Source: JACMLC01 sp963720235
Lineage (GTDB): Bacteria; Acidobacteriota; Blastocatellia; Pyrinomonadales; Pyrinomonadaceae
DNA length: 64,000 nucleotides
Direction: 5' to 3'
Assembly (NCBI GenBank): GCA_963720235.1
Contig: OY970389.1
Location: forward strand, 3,658,001 to 3,722,000
The notes under the pieces were generated by a model. The model was given only the letters and a program-made list of their open reading frames with translations. It was not told the DNA's origin and made no database searches. Within the stretch, counting starts at the first letter, position 1; each line of letters begins with the position of its first letter. A program made the translations under genes and the position numbers. Shown here piece by piece: positions 22,780-31,492 of the stretch.

Positions 22780-23748
22780 TCAAGGAAGCAATAAGACTTT
22801 CCCTGTCGTCTTTCTTCCTTCGAGCTGCCTGTGCGCCTCTGCTGCTTCGGACAAAGAAAATTTGTGGCCCACGCGAAGCTTCAATTCTCCAGTGGCAATC
22901 CATGAAAGCACTTCGCCTGCGCGCCAGAGCAATTCTTCGCGTGTCAGTGTGTAGTGCGCAAGGCTTGGCCGCGTCAGATAGAGCGATCCTTTTTGCGCGA
23001 GTAGCGCGGCATCAAATGGCGGCACAGGCCCGCTTGATTGTCCGAAGAGAGCCAGCATGCCACGCGGCGCGAGTGAATCAAGGCTCTTCATAAAAGTGGT
23101 TTTTCCGACAGAGTCATAGACCACCTGCACGCCCACGCCATCCGTCGCGCGCTTAATCTCTTCCTGAAAATCCTGCTCGGTGTAGATGATGACTTCATCC
23201 GCGCCTGCTTCGCGCGCAAGCTCTGCCTTTTCCTCTGTCGAGACTGTGCCGAACACGCGCGCGCCTCTGCGCTTTGCTATTTGAATGAGAAGCAGGCCGA
23301 CGCCGCCTGCTGCGGCATGCACGAGCGCGGCGTCTCCGCTTTTGAGCGGATAGGTCGAAGTCGCCAGATAGTGTGCCGTCATGCCTTGCAGCATCGCCGC
23401 AGCAGCCGACTCCGTATCAATCTCGTCTGGCAATTTGACGAGCCTGGAAGTCTGGACCAGAGCATATTCTGCATAAGCTCCGGGCGACATCGCGTAGGCG
23501 ACACGGTCTCCGACACGTATCTCGCTCACATCATCGCCGACGGATTCCACAATCCCCGCCGCTTCCGAACCCGGCGTGAACGGGAGCGGCATCGGGTAAA
23601 GTCCCGTGCGATGATAAACGTCTATGTAGTTGACGCCGATGGCTTCGAGTTTGACGAGGGCTTCGCCAGCTTTCGGTTCGCTCCTCTCAACATCCGTATA
23701 GACTAGACGCTCTGGCCCACCGTAGGCTTCGACTCTGATTGCTTTCAT
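22780..23748 (-). CDS. NADPH:quinone reductase, zinc-independent MDR family
   Basis: 322-residue medium-chain dehydrogenase/reductase of the quinone oxidoreductase (zeta-crystallin) group. It shows PGSEAAGIVESVGDDVSEI, GDRVAYAMSPGAYAEYALV and the nucleotide-binding AAAGGVGLLLIQIAKRRGA, without the structural zinc cysteines of alcohol dehydrogenases. The C-terminal HRQLEGRKTTGKVLLLP is typical. It would reduce quinones or enals with NADPH. It starts at ATG 23748, divergent from the membrane glycosyltransferase gene with 155 bp between them. Confidence 0.93.
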   Translation of the reverse strand: MKAIRVEAYGGPERLVYTDVERSEPKAGEALVKLEAIGVNYIDVYHRTGLYPMPLPFTPGSEAAGIVESVGDDVSEIRVGDRVAYAMSPGAYAEYALVQTSRLVKLPDEIDTESAAAAMLQGMTAHYLATSTYPLKSGDAALVHAAAGGVGLLLIQIAKRRGARVFGTVSTEEKAELAREAGADEVIIYTEQDFQEEIKRATDGVGVQVVYDSVGKTTFMKSLDSLAPRGMLALFGQSSGPVPPFDAALLAQKGSLYLTRPSLAHYTLTREELLWRAGEVLSWIATGELKLRVGHKFSLSEAAEAHRQLEGRKTTGKVLLLP

Positions 23749-23903
23749 CTCTTTTCCTAAAGACCTCTAATGTGGTACAGCTTTATCCTTCGTGATTTTA
23801 CGCGCCGCACTTCCGCGCTGCTTCCGTTCATTCTTATATATGATACAAAAGACTTCAAGGACTTTGACATCTCAGGCGCAGGAGTTGAAGAGTTACAGGG
23901 GAT

Positions 23904-25448
23904 ATGGAAGCAAGAAGCTTTACTAAGCTCGATGTGATAATCCTTGCCGCAGTCTTGCTAGTCGGGCTGCTGCATCTCCCTTATCCGTTTGACGGCGATC
24001 AGGCGCTCTTTACTACGGGCGCGTCGAAGATAAGCCGGGGCGCGATTCTGTATCGTGATTTTTGGGATTTGAAGCAGCCCGGCATTTTTGGCTTTTACCT
24101 GCTTGGCGGCAAGCTCTTTGGCTTTACGGAAATCGGCGTACACACGCTTGAGCTGATTTATCTGATGGTCTTCAGCGTCGTCATGCTGTTGACGCTCAGG
24201 AGCTATTTTGAGAGTCGCGCGATTGCTTCTTTAATTCCACTGCTGACCATAGGCTTCTATTACGCAATCACAAGGAGCTGGCATCTCACGCAGGTTGAAG
24301 GTCTCACGGGCTTTCCGCTTTTTCTTTCGCTCTGGCTGGCCGCAGATTCCGCTGTGCGAGAGAAAGGCCGCGCGTGGCGACTTTTTTTCTCAGGGCTGAT
24401 GGGCGGCATCGTGTTGCTCTTCAAGTTTGTCTTTCTTCCGATACTGCTCTCTTTCTGGCTGATTGCTTTTGTTGATGCTGTGCTTAGAAAGAGAGAAAGC
24501 AAAGCATCCGCGTTCTTGCGAATCGGTGGGCCAGTCGTGGCAGGCATGCTGTTGCCGCTTGTGATTGTGTTCGTCTATTTCGCGCGGCACGGGACGCTCA
24601 CTCTGTTGAATTACACTTTCTTTGAATATCCTTCGCGCGCGATAGTCGAATTGCAGGGCTGGCGGCTCGGCAGTCTGGTCAAAGGCGTCATCTGGTTTGT
24701 GATTAACTTTACGCCTCTGACCGCGCTGGCGTTTGTGTGGGCCTGCGCGAGTTTGAGCGTGCGACGAAAGCTGCTGGAAATGAATCTGGTGTTTGTGAAT
24801 CTCGCGCTCTGGGTAATAGCGGGTTTCGGCGTCATCATGGTGCAGCGTCTTTCGTGGTGGGACTATCATTTCATGTTGTTCATTGTGCCGCTCGGCATTT
24901 TGGCGACGAAGGGTCTGGATATTTTGTGGAGTCGGGCCAGAGAAGCTTGGCCGTCAATCTCTTCAACGCGGAGTCTGGTTGCGGTCTCTCTCTGTGTGGC
25001 TTTGTTGTTCTCGCCCGCGATTGCTTCTTTAACGACGAAGAGTCTCTATCTGGCCCAATCAGGTTTTGCTTATGGAACGGAAAGGCGGCTCGACTACCAG
25101 CGCGAGACTAGCGACATGTACAGGACTGCGTATGCGGAAGTAGAGTTTCTCACACAGCCGGACAGTTTGCCGGGCGGCATCTTTGTCGCAGGCACTCCTG
25201 TCTATTACTATCTTTCCGGGCGCGAGCAGGCCATCGCGTCAAACGGCTGGATGCTGGAGCTTTTTCTTTCCGAACAGTGGGTCGTATTGACGGAGCAACT
25301 GGCCCAATCAAAGCCTACATATATTTTTATCGGAACCGAATACGCAGGAATAGTGCCGACTCGTTCGCCTCAGACATCAAGATTTATTTTGGAGAATTAC
25401 AATATCCTACGCAGCAGTTCGGCAGGCACATGGTATTTGAGGAAGTAG
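23904..25448 (+). CDS. Membrane glycosyltransferase, PMT/ArnT-like (GT39/GT83 fold)
   Basis: 514 residues with about ten hydrophobic segments. The first periplasmic loop carries YPFDGDQALFTTGASKISRG and LYRDFWDLKQPGIFGFYLLG, the Asp/Glu-containing pattern of polyprenyl-phosphate-sugar-dependent transferases. Such enzymes move a sugar from a lipid-phosphate donor to proteins or glycans on the outer face of the inner membrane. The last ~110 residues are soluble. The ATG at 23904 follows ACAGGGG. The PilZ gene follows 33 bp downstream. The acceptor is unknown. Confidence 0.85.
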   Translation: MEARSFTKLDVIILAAVLLVGLLHLPYPFDGDQALFTTGASKISRGAILYRDFWDLKQPGIFGFYLLGGKLFGFTEIGVHTLELIYLMVFSVVMLLTLRSYFESRAIASLIPLLTIGFYYAITRSWHLTQVEGLTGFPLFLSLWLAADSAVREKGRAWRLFFSGLMGGIVLLFKFVFLPILLSFWLIAFVDAVLRKRESKASAFLRIGGPVVAGMLLPLVIVFVYFARHGTLTLLNYTFFEYPSRAIVELQGWRLGSLVKGVIWFVINFTPLTALAFVWACASLSVRRKLLEMNLVFVNLALWVIAGFGVIMVQRLSWWDYHFMLFIVPLGILATKGLDILWSRAREAWPSISSTRSLVAVSLCVALLFSPAIASLTTKSLYLAQSGFAYGTERRLDYQRETSDMYRTAYAEVEFLTQPDSLPGGIFVAGTPVYYYLSGREQAIASNGWMLELFLSEQWVVLTEQLAQSKPTYIFIGTEYAGIVPTRSPQTSRFILENYNILRSSSAGTWYLRK

Positions 25449-25481
25449 TAGATAGTGATTGCCATCGGAGACTATTGAGTG

Positions 25482-25814
25482 ATGACCTCAAGCGAAGACC
25501 GGAAACATCCGCGCATTCAAGTGGATTTCTACGCCGATTGGGGATTGAATGCGGAATGCGAATACTTTGACAAAATCATCAATCTCAGTGTGAGCGGTTG
25601 TTTCTTAGCCACGCATAGAGAAGTGCGCTCAGGCGATGTCATACATCTCAAGTGGGCCAATGAGATGATGTACATATTTCGCTTGAAGGGCATTGTGCGA
25701 TACCAACTGCGGCTCATGGAAGGAGTGCCAGCGACAGGCATCGGCCTGGAATTTACAGGAATGACGAGCGAGGACACGCGCAAGCTGGAAGAGTTTGTCA
25801 ATTCTTACAGGTGA
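25482..25814 (+). CDS. PilZ domain protein (c-di-GMP binding)
   Basis: 110-residue single-domain PilZ protein. The two c-di-GMP signature elements are present: RKHPR near residue 7 (RxxxR) and NLSVSGCFL near residue 35 ((D/N)xSxxG), followed by the beta-barrel ending GIGLEFTGMTSEDTRKLEEF. It is expected to bind cyclic di-GMP and act by protein contact. It follows the membrane glycosyltransferase gene on the same strand, so control of surface glycosylation or motility is plausible but inferred. A GTG three bases upstream is an alternative start. Confidence 0.9.
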   Translation: MTSSEDRKHPRIQVDFYADWGLNAECEYFDKIINLSVSGCFLATHREVRSGDVIHLKWANEMMYIFRLKGIVRYQLRLMEGVPATGIGLEFTGMTSEDTRKLEEFVNSYR

Positions 25815-25842
25815 ATGAGCGGAAAGAAACGTCTCGCGCAAA

Positions 25843-25874
25843 GGCGAAAGAAAAGCAACTTGTCTTTACAGCCC
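25843..25874. repeat. Half copy of a family A element
   Basis: CGCGCAAAGGCGAAAGAAAA followed by GCAACTTGTCTTTA matches the left half and centre of the copy at 1538-1605 (GCGCAAAGAAAAGCAACTTG). The complementary right half is missing; the hairpin array below begins instead. Confidence 0.8.
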
Positions 25875-26050
25875 CGAAGGGGCGGCATGTAATAGCCCAC
25901 GACGTGAGTCGTGGGTTACAGCACGAGATAAATAATGAGCCCCGTAGGGGCGGCACAAATGGTGTCGCCCCTACGGGGCTCGATTGTGTGTGGTGCGTGT
26001 GTCCCCGCGCTGACGCGCGGGGCTAATATCTGCCGCCCCTTACGGGGCTG
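25871..26050. repeat. Array of five GC-rich hairpins between convergent genes
   Basis: In order: GCCCCGAAGGGGC (25871), CCCACGACGTGAGTCGTGGG (25896), a larger inverted pair with 20-bp arms beginning GAGCCCCGTAGGGGCGGCAC (25937-25956 against 25962-25981, one mismatch), CCCCGCGCTGACGCGCGGGG (26003) and GCCCCTTACGGGGC (26035). Words of this kind are seen as dispersed repeats in several environmental phyla. Here the array fills the gap between the PilZ gene and the desaturase gene. Confidence 0.9.
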
Positions 26051-26090
26051 AGAAAATCAACTCTTTCCTTATGCTGAACTCAGTCATTTA

Positions 26091-26870
26091 TCAATCTTCA
26101 TGCACATGCGCTTTGTATTCCGAGACGCTGACTCTGCCGGCCATGATTGGCAACAGCGCGGTCGGCACTTTTGGATATGCGTGATGCAGGTGATGATATG
26201 CGAAGGATGTGAGGACGGGCGTCCAGATTTGTGCGAATCTTCCGGCGGTCTTGATGGCCGGATGCTCCGGGGCTAAACGGTGCGGCAAGTATGCTGCCCA
26301 TAACGGAAGTGTCGCGCTCAGGCTGGCCGCGACAACCCAGTAGATGATTCCGATGAATGAGCCAAAGAAGAAAAATGTGGTGGCCGCGAGCAGCACTAAA
26401 GCGGCAGTGATTGCTGTCTCTATCAACTGACGCCGTTTTGTCTGCGGGGCTGTGCGCAGAGAGTAGAAACGCATGATGAAGATATGAAACGGCCCTTCGA
26501 GCAGCACGCGATAAAAGGGCCAGTTGGCGCAGACGCCCTCCGGGTCATCCTCTCTCAAACAACGTCCATGATGCCGCAGGTGCGTGACCTGCAAACCATG
26601 CCCGCTTTTGAGCAGCAGCAATCCACTCGCCGAGAGAATAAATTTGTGTGCGCGCACAGAGAGATTAAGCGACCTGTGCATAGCATCATGCATCTGTACG
26701 AACGACGCGAGGCAAGTGGCGACGGCCAGCGGAACGGCCAACAGCCACCAGCCCTTCGCCGCCGTCACGAGATACAAAACAAACAGCAGCCAGGGCCGCA
26801 GAAGCTCAACGGCTCTCTGTCCCGCTCCTAGCTCTAACGAAGTCTCAGACGCTTCTCTCTTATCTTTCAT
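26091..26870 (-). CDS. Membrane fatty acid desaturase-like di-iron protein
   Basis: 259 residues from ATG 26870, preceded by GCAGGA. It has four hydrophobic segments and the three histidine boxes of membrane desaturases and hydroxylases: HDAMH, HLRHH and near the C-terminus HHLHH. These bind a di-iron centre that inserts double bonds or hydroxyls in lipid or carotenoid chains. At 259 residues it is short for an acyl-lipid desaturase and close in size to carotene-hydroxylase relatives, so the substrate is open. ATG 26891 would add seven residues and overlap the previous gene. Confidence 0.82.
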   Translation of the reverse strand: MKDKREASETSLELGAGQRAVELLRPWLLFVLYLVTAAKGWWLLAVPLAVATCLASFVQMHDAMHRSLNLSVRAHKFILSASGLLLLKSGHGLQVTHLRHHGRCLREDDPEGVCANWPFYRVLLEGPFHIFIMRFYSLRTAPQTKRRQLIETAITAALVLLAATTFFFFGSFIGIIYWVVAASLSATLPLWAAYLPHRLAPEHPAIKTAGRFAQIWTPVLTSFAYHHLHHAYPKVPTALLPIMAGRVSVSEYKAHVHED

Positions 26871-26883
26871 CTTGCAATCCTGC

Positions 26884-27354
26884 TCAATCATGCTGAAGCT
26901 CGACAGCGATTTCGCGCACGACCGGCGGCGGCGTGCGAGTCCACTGCGAACGTCCAAACGCTGTGGCACGCACCTGCGCCGGGCCTCTCTGGAATCGCGC
27001 GAGCATTTCCGGTGTGAAGACTACTGTGAGCGCGGCCTGCTGTGTGCGCGGGTCAAAAAAAGCATACTCGTTATCCGGCACACGCTGCACCGCGAGAGTT
27101 TCTGTGCGCCCGCCCTGAATCATCTCAACCTGCAAGTCAACATATGTGCGACCGGAACTGACAACCAGAGCCTTGACGGTTGAGCCGTTGTGCAGAATCT
27201 TTTCAGGAGCTTCAAGTTCCAAACTTCGCACCTGATAATAGGCCCGATGGCTGGAGATAATTCCGATGCAGAGGAAAGCTGCGAGCAAGACTACTATCGC
27301 TTTTTTGAGCAAAGCGATGGGGCGCGCGTCTTTGAGAGTGATGCTATCGAACAT
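26884..27354 (-). CDS. Hypothetical protein with N-terminal membrane anchor
   Basis: 156 residues. One hydrophobic helix (KKAIVVLLAAFLCIGIISSH) lies near residues 15-35 and would anchor a ~115-residue periplasmic domain. That domain is beta-rich (STVKALVVSSGRTYVDLQVE, YAFFDPRTQQAALTVVFTPE) and may be Ig-like. It ends 14 bp before the desaturase ATG 26870 and follows the secreted hypothetical gene at 27387, so the three form a probable operon. An ATG at 27408 would overlap the preceding gene. Function unknown. Confidence 0.68.
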   Translation of the reverse strand: MFDSITLKDARPIALLKKAIVVLLAAFLCIGIISSHRAYYQVRSLELEAPEKILHNGSTVKALVVSSGRTYVDLQVEMIQGGRTETLAVQRVPDNEYAFFDPRTQQAALTVVFTPEMLARFQRGPAQVRATAFGRSQWTRTPPPVVREIAVELQHD

Positions 27355-27386
27355 TATCTTTGCTCTTGCGATAGGAGGAACAATTT

Positions 27387-27908
27387 TTAATTCCCACTCC
27401 GCACGCACGGAAACTCGTCTGTATGAAGAGCGTTTAAGAGAGATGCTACCTGCTCTTCTATCTCTGTGGGCAATGTCACCTCAGTTGTTTTTTTTGTATC
27501 CAGAGGAACAGCGCCAATTACGGCCCTTATCGCTTCCATGATTTTTTCTATGGCAGCCTTCTTATCTTGCTTTTCCCACTTGCCGTCACATTTTAATTCT
27601 ATCTCTCCGGCTTTCTTCCAGCGCAGTAGAAGTATCTTTTGATCCTTCTCTCCGGTTGAAAGAAAGCGGTCGGTTGAGGTCAGGTCAACCTGCGCGGATG
27701 CTGGCTGTTCGTTTTTGTTTTTGATGCGAGCGATGTCAATAATCATTGACTGCATCTTGTAGCCCTTGTCGTTAGGCTCAATCAGAGCGACGACAATGCG
27801 TATCTCATCACCGCGTGGGCCAACCATCACACTACGCACACGCTCCTGACTCAATGCGCCGACAGGCAAGAGACAGAGCAACAAGAGTAATTTTATAATA
27901 AGACGCAT
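27387..27908 (-). CDS. Secreted hypothetical protein
   Basis: 173 residues from ATG 27908. A signal peptide (MRLIIKLLLLLCLLPVGALS) is followed by a mature domain of about 150 residues with RSVMVGPRGDEIRIVVALIE and a Lys-rich centre (CDGKWEKQDKKAAIEKIMEA). I do not recognise the family. An ORF extending upstream to 28052 runs antiparallel-free into the EamA gene and was cut at the signal peptide. It ends 33 bp before the next gene on the same strand. Confidence 0.68.
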   Translation of the reverse strand: MRLIIKLLLLLCLLPVGALSQERVRSVMVGPRGDEIRIVVALIEPNDKGYKMQSMIIDIARIKNKNEQPASAQVDLTSTDRFLSTGEKDQKILLLRWKKAGEIELKCDGKWEKQDKKAAIEKIMEAIRAVIGAVPLDTKKTTEVTLPTEIEEQVASLLNALHTDEFPCVRSGN

Positions 27909-27946
27909 AGCTTGACTCTCCTCATAACTTTCATCTTCACAGTGCT

Positions 27947-28828
27947 TCAACCACTCGCAGTCTCCGGCACATCGCGCACAGGTTTGCGGCGACGTAAGAT
28001 AATAAGTCCGATGCCCATAAAAATTCCAAGCCCGCCGATGGCTATGCGCCATGTCAATGCTTCATCTAAAAACATGACGCCGAGCAGGACTGCGACCACA
28101 GGCGTGACGAGCGCAATCAACTGCGTGTTCGTCACATCCATGTGGCGTACGAGCCAGTAGTAGAGCATGAAGGCCGCGACAGAGCCTACGAGCGCGAGAT
28201 AGACGATTGAAAAAATTGCTGCCGGCGTCCAGCGCAAGGCGAGTGGGTTGCCCTCCTTAATTAAACTGAAGATGAGAAGCGGCACAAGCCCGCATAACAT
28301 CTGTCCTGCGACCAGCACGGAGAGGTCAAACTTCGCGCCCTCTGCTTTGACCAGAACATTGCTATAGGCTGCGGCGAGTGCGCCTAAGATAATCGCCGCG
28401 CTGCCCCACACAGACCAGATATCGCCGAGCCTTAACTGGTCTGAGAAGATGACTGCGACGCCCGCAAGCCCTAGCACGATGCCGCAGAGCTTTGTGATTG
28501 TTAAAGGCTCGCCGGGCAAAAGTCTATGAGCGATGAGCAGCCCGAAGAGCGGAATCGTCGCCTGCAAGAGCGCGGCAAGCCCGGATGAGATATATTTCTC
28601 GCCCCAGAAAATCAGACCGTAATTGAGCGTGAATTGCAGGATGCCTGTTATCGCAATCACGCGCCATTCTGCGTTTGTGCGCGGAAGTCGCGCGCGTCTG
28701 AGATAGGCTATGACGAGCAGCACGCTGACGGCGATGATGAAACGTATGCTCGCAAAAGTAATGGGCGGCAGGTCGCGCAAACCAATCTTGATAAACGCCC
28801 ACGTTGAGCCCCAGATGGCGCAGAGCAC
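27947..28828 (-). CDS. EamA/DMT-family transporter
   Basis: About 293 residues with two five-helix EamA repeats, for example AIWGSTWAFIKIGLRDLPPI at the start, LNYGLIFWGEKYISSGLAAL, and SVAAFMLYYWLVRHMDVTNT with PVVAVLLGVMFLDEALTWR in the second half. Such permeases export metabolites or amino acids; the substrate is unknown. The only usual start codon in frame is GTG 28828, which truncates the first helix. A clean AAGGAG at 28884-28889 instead precedes ATT, ATC and ACG codons that would restore a full N-terminus (see findings). Confidence 0.85.
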   Translation of the reverse strand: MLCAIWGSTWAFIKIGLRDLPPITFASIRFIIAVSVLLVIAYLRRARLPRTNAEWRVIAITGILQFTLNYGLIFWGEKYISSGLAALLQATIPLFGLLIAHRLLPGEPLTITKLCGIVLGLAGVAVIFSDQLRLGDIWSVWGSAAIILGALAAAYSNVLVKAEGAKFDLSVLVAGQMLCGLVPLLIFSLIKEGNPLALRWTPAAIFSIVYLALVGSVAAFMLYYWLVRHMDVTNTQLIALVTPVVAVLLGVMFLDEALTWRIAIGGLGIFMGIGLIILRRRKPVRDVPETASG

Positions 28829-28908
28829 AATCCAGACAATGATTGGAAGCGCGCTCTTGCGTGTTTCGCTGTTCGTGATAATGCTCCTTGAATGTCTGAA
28901 AACTAAAG

Positions 28909-29012
28909 ATTAGACACAGAGACACAGAGACACAGAGCAGGAAAAGCAGATGGAGAAAATGCTAAATGATTTTTTTGTTTTATCTCCGAGTCTCTGTGTC
29001 TCTGTGTCTAAT
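28909..29012. repeat. Palindromic element, family B
   Basis: ATTAGACACAGAGACACAGA with further GAGACACA words on the left, complement on the right (TCTCTGTGTCTCTGTGTCTA). The right end contains the last codons and the TAG stop (29008-29010) of the N-acetyltransferase gene. Confidence 0.9.
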
Positions 29013-29763
29013 TTATGACAATCCCGAAATGCTCACGCAAGATTGCTGCGTACTCTTCCTGACCGGACAAGACTCTCTCCTGCCGCGCGCCTTGATTTGA
29101 AGTCTCTATGAAACGCATCTCGCTCAAAGTGATGCGCCCGGTCTCTGTCGCGCGAGAGCAGACACGTTTTTGTGTGAAATGCGATTGCGGCGAAGTCTGA
29201 TGATAACGGCACATCTCTGCATAGTCTGGATACTCGTGAGGCTGCAAGGTAAAGCGATACTGCGGCTGCCATTCATCCGCGTCCTCGCGTTGCATCATAA
29301 TCAAGTGCGCGCCCTCAGGTTTTATCTGATAAGCGCGACTGCCCTGTCTCTGCTCGCCGCGCTCATCCAGCAGCAACGGCTCAAGAAAAGAATCGCCAAA
29401 GCCCACATCCGCCAGCCAACGCTCTTCCAGTTTGACCATCAATGTCATGTGATCGAACTCTGGACCAAAGCTGCCTTCCGCATTCGCTACGCTGGCCGAG
29501 AGCATCTGGACTTCAAAGCCTATCGCGCGCAACAAAGCCGCGAACAGCCCGTTGACTTCATAACAAAAACCGCCGCGCTTCTTCTCAACGATTTTTGTAA
29601 ACAGGGCATCATCTTCAAGCACAATCGGCTGCCCCGCATGAATGCTCAGATTTTCAAAAGGCACTGCCAACAGATGCGCCACCTGCAAGTCTCGCAAGGT
29701 CTCTGCACTTGGAGAAAGCGGGCCATGATAGTTGATGCGCTTGAGGTAAGCTTCGACGTTCAA
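29008..29763 (-). CDS. nat: Arylamine N-acetyltransferase
   Basis: 251-residue NAT-family enzyme with the Cys-His-Asp triad: C67 in KKRGGFCYEVNGLF, H105 in EFDHMTLMV, D119 in WLADVGFGDS. It transfers acetyl from acetyl-CoA to arylamines or hydrazines through a cysteine thioester; some bacterial homologues act in amide synthases instead. The start is TTG 29763, backed by AAGAGGAG about eight bases upstream; no ATG fits the family N-terminus. The SRPBCC gene lies 14 bp upstream on the same strand. The last two residues and the stop are encoded by the end of a family B palindrome. Confidence 0.92.
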   Translation of the reverse strand: MNVEAYLKRINYHGPLSPSAETLRDLQVAHLLAVPFENLSIHAGQPIVLEDDALFTKIVEKKRGGFCYEVNGLFAALLRAIGFEVQMLSASVANAEGSFGPEFDHMTLMVKLEERWLADVGFGDSFLEPLLLDERGEQRQGSRAYQIKPEGAHLIMMQREDADEWQPQYRFTLQPHEYPDYAEMCRYHQTSPQSHFTQKRVCSRATETGRITLSEMRFIETSNQGARQERVLSGQEEYAAILREHFGIVIN

Positions 29764-29777
29764 AAAAACTTCTCCTC

Positions 29778-30263
29778 TTAACGTCCATCTTCCTTCACTT
29801 CAACGACACTGACTCCGAGCCTCTTCGCTAATCCTTGCGCGCCCCAGCCCATCACGACATCGTGATTCCACTTAAATACCGGACGCGCAATCGGCGCGAG
29901 AAGATTCATCCAACGCTTTGTCGTCTCTACTTTCCAATCATATCTGGCAATCGTTTCATCATTTTCAGACGAAAGCTGCCAGACTCCCCTTCCGGCCAAT
30001 TCTCCGGCGGCGATGCCTTCCAGCAAGACAGGCGGCTCGACACGCACGGACTGCATCTCAAAGCTCAGGCGATAGGGAAGCTTGCTCTTCCATGTATAGC
30101 GATGAACGCTGCCGACGCCGCTCTCATCCCCTTTGCGAATCAAGACCACGCTCTCGACGCCCTTCCACCAATCGGGCCACAAGTCTGAATGATAAATCTC
30201 TTTCCACACACTTTCGAGCGGAGCTTTCACGCGCCAGATGGTGACAAACTCGTAGTTCTTCAT
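29778..30263 (-). CDS. SRPBCC (START-like) family protein
   Basis: 161 residues with the helix-grip fold seen in polyketide cyclase/lipid-transport-like proteins: TIWRVKAPLESVWKEIYHSD at the N-terminus (WPDWWKGVESV), central beta strands SVHRYTWKSKLPYRLSFEMQ and a long C-terminal helix (PIARPVFKWNHDVVMGWGAQ). The fold binds hydrophobic ligands; no catalytic residues can be assigned. It is upstream of and close to the arylamine N-acetyltransferase gene. Confidence 0.85.
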   Translation of the reverse strand: MKNYEFVTIWRVKAPLESVWKEIYHSDLWPDWWKGVESVVLIRKGDESGVGSVHRYTWKSKLPYRLSFEMQSVRVEPPVLLEGIAAGELAGRGVWQLSSENDETIARYDWKVETTKRWMNLLAPIARPVFKWNHDVVMGWGAQGLAKRLGVSVVEVKEDGR

Positions 30264-30304
30264 ACTTCACTCTCACTCAATCCTTTGCGAGCTTCCGGTC
30301 TTTC

Positions 30305-30365
30305 TTTTCTTTGCGCCACCAGCGCGAACCGTTCGTTGTGGTTTCACGCAAAGGCGCAAAGAAAA
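30305..30365. repeat. Degenerate family A element with swapped arms
   Basis: TTTTCTTTGCGCC (30305-30317) pairs exactly with GGCGCAAAGAAAA (30353-30365). The word order is reversed relative to other family A copies, as if only the inner right arm of one copy and the left of another remain. It lies 42 bp beyond the gmd stop codon. Confidence 0.75.
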
Positions 30366-30407
30366 ACATAAGACTGCAAAGGTTTGTTTATCGCAAAGCA
30401 TCTTTCA

Positions 30408-31421
30408 TTAAGGCGCGGGTGTGGCATGTAGGCTCGGAGTCTGGCCCATTGAGCGCAGGGCTTCGAGGTCTGCCTGTACCATCTCCGTGACCAATTCCTG
30501 AAAAGTATATTGCGGCTCCCAGCCAAGTGTCGCGCGCGCCTTTGTTGCATCGCCAATCAACAAATCAACTTCCGCAGGTCTGTAATAAAATTCGTCCACC
30601 ACCACATAGTCTTTGTAATCCATCCCGACTTCTGCAAACGCACGCTCGCAAAACTCGCGCACGGAATGTGTCTCGCCCGTCGCGACGACGTAATCATCCG
30701 CTTCGGGCTGTTGCAACATCAGATGCATCGCGCGCACGTAATCCGCAGCGTGTCCCCAATCGCGCTTGGCTTCCAAGTTGCCGATGCGCAACTCTGTGGC
30801 GAGGCCGAGCTTGATGCGCGCCACTGTGCTCGTAATCTTGCGCGTCACGAACTCTACGCCGCGACGCGGTGATTCGTGATTGAAGAGCATGCCAGAGACG
30901 CAGTACATATCGTATGCTTCACGATAGTTTCGTGTCAGGTCAAAGCCAGCGACCTTGCTGATGCCGTAAGGCGAGCGCGGGTGAAACGGCGTCGTCTCGC
31001 GTTGCGGCATCTCGCGCACCTTACCGAACATCTCCGAAGAGCCTGCGAAATAGAAACGACACTTCGGGCGCAACTCGCGCAAAGCCGCGAGCATGTAATG
31101 CGTCCCGTTGATGTTCGTGTTCATCGTCGAAAATCCATCGGCAAAGCTTTCGGCCACAAAGCTCTGCGCCGCTAAGTGATAGCACTCTGCAAAATCATGG
31201 CGACTAACGACGCTAAAGATGCTCGGATAACTCTCCAGACTCGCAGCATGCAGCGTCAGCTTATCCAGCAAGTGAGCGATACGCACAATCCTGACCTCAG
31301 GATTTTCCAGCGCGACACGCCGCACAAGGCCATGCACTTCATAGCCAAGCCCTAACAGATGCTCCGCCAGATAACTTCCATCCTGTCCGGTGATGCCTGT
31401 AATCAGAACCTTCTTTTTCAT
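30408..31421 (-). CDS. gmd: GDP-mannose 4,6-dehydratase
   Basis: 337-residue extended short-chain dehydrogenase from ATG 31421. NAD(P) site TGITGQDGSYLAEHLL; catalytic SPYGISKVAG (YxxxK); Gmd-specific LFNHESPRRGVEFVTRKIT, NLEAKRDWGHAADYVRAMHL and YYRPAEVDLLIGDATKA. It converts GDP-mannose to GDP-4-keto-6-deoxymannose, the precursor of GDP-rhamnose, GDP-fucose and related sugars. It is the last gene of the exopolysaccharide cluster; no matching reductase is in view, so the final sugar is unknown. The longer upstream ORF lies in another gene and was not used. Confidence 0.95.
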   Translation of the reverse strand: MKKKVLITGITGQDGSYLAEHLLGLGYEVHGLVRRVALENPEVRIVRIAHLLDKLTLHAASLESYPSIFSVVSRHDFAECYHLAAQSFVAESFADGFSTMNTNINGTHYMLAALRELRPKCRFYFAGSSEMFGKVREMPQRETTPFHPRSPYGISKVAGFDLTRNYREAYDMYCVSGMLFNHESPRRGVEFVTRKITSTVARIKLGLATELRIGNLEAKRDWGHAADYVRAMHLMLQQPEADDYVVATGETHSVREFCERAFAEVGMDYKDYVVVDEFYYRPAEVDLLIGDATKARATLGWEPQYTFQELVTEMVQADLEALRSMGQTPSLHATPAP

Positions 31422-31492
31422 CAGAAAAAAATCCTTAGATGTGAGACGTAAATTGATTTGGTGAATGCCGGGTCGGATGCAGCAATCGTGCA

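Noticed and set aside
22760..22903. N-terminal extension of the glycosyltransferase at 21554 to 22903
   Set aside because: It overlaps the quinone reductase coding end and its residues do not resemble glycosyltransferase sequence.
25811..26026. 71-codon ORF across the hairpin array
   Set aside because: Made almost wholly of repeat DNA.
25871..26050. CRISPR array
   Set aside because: The repeated units are inverted hairpins of different sequence, with no constant direct repeat, spacers or cas genes.
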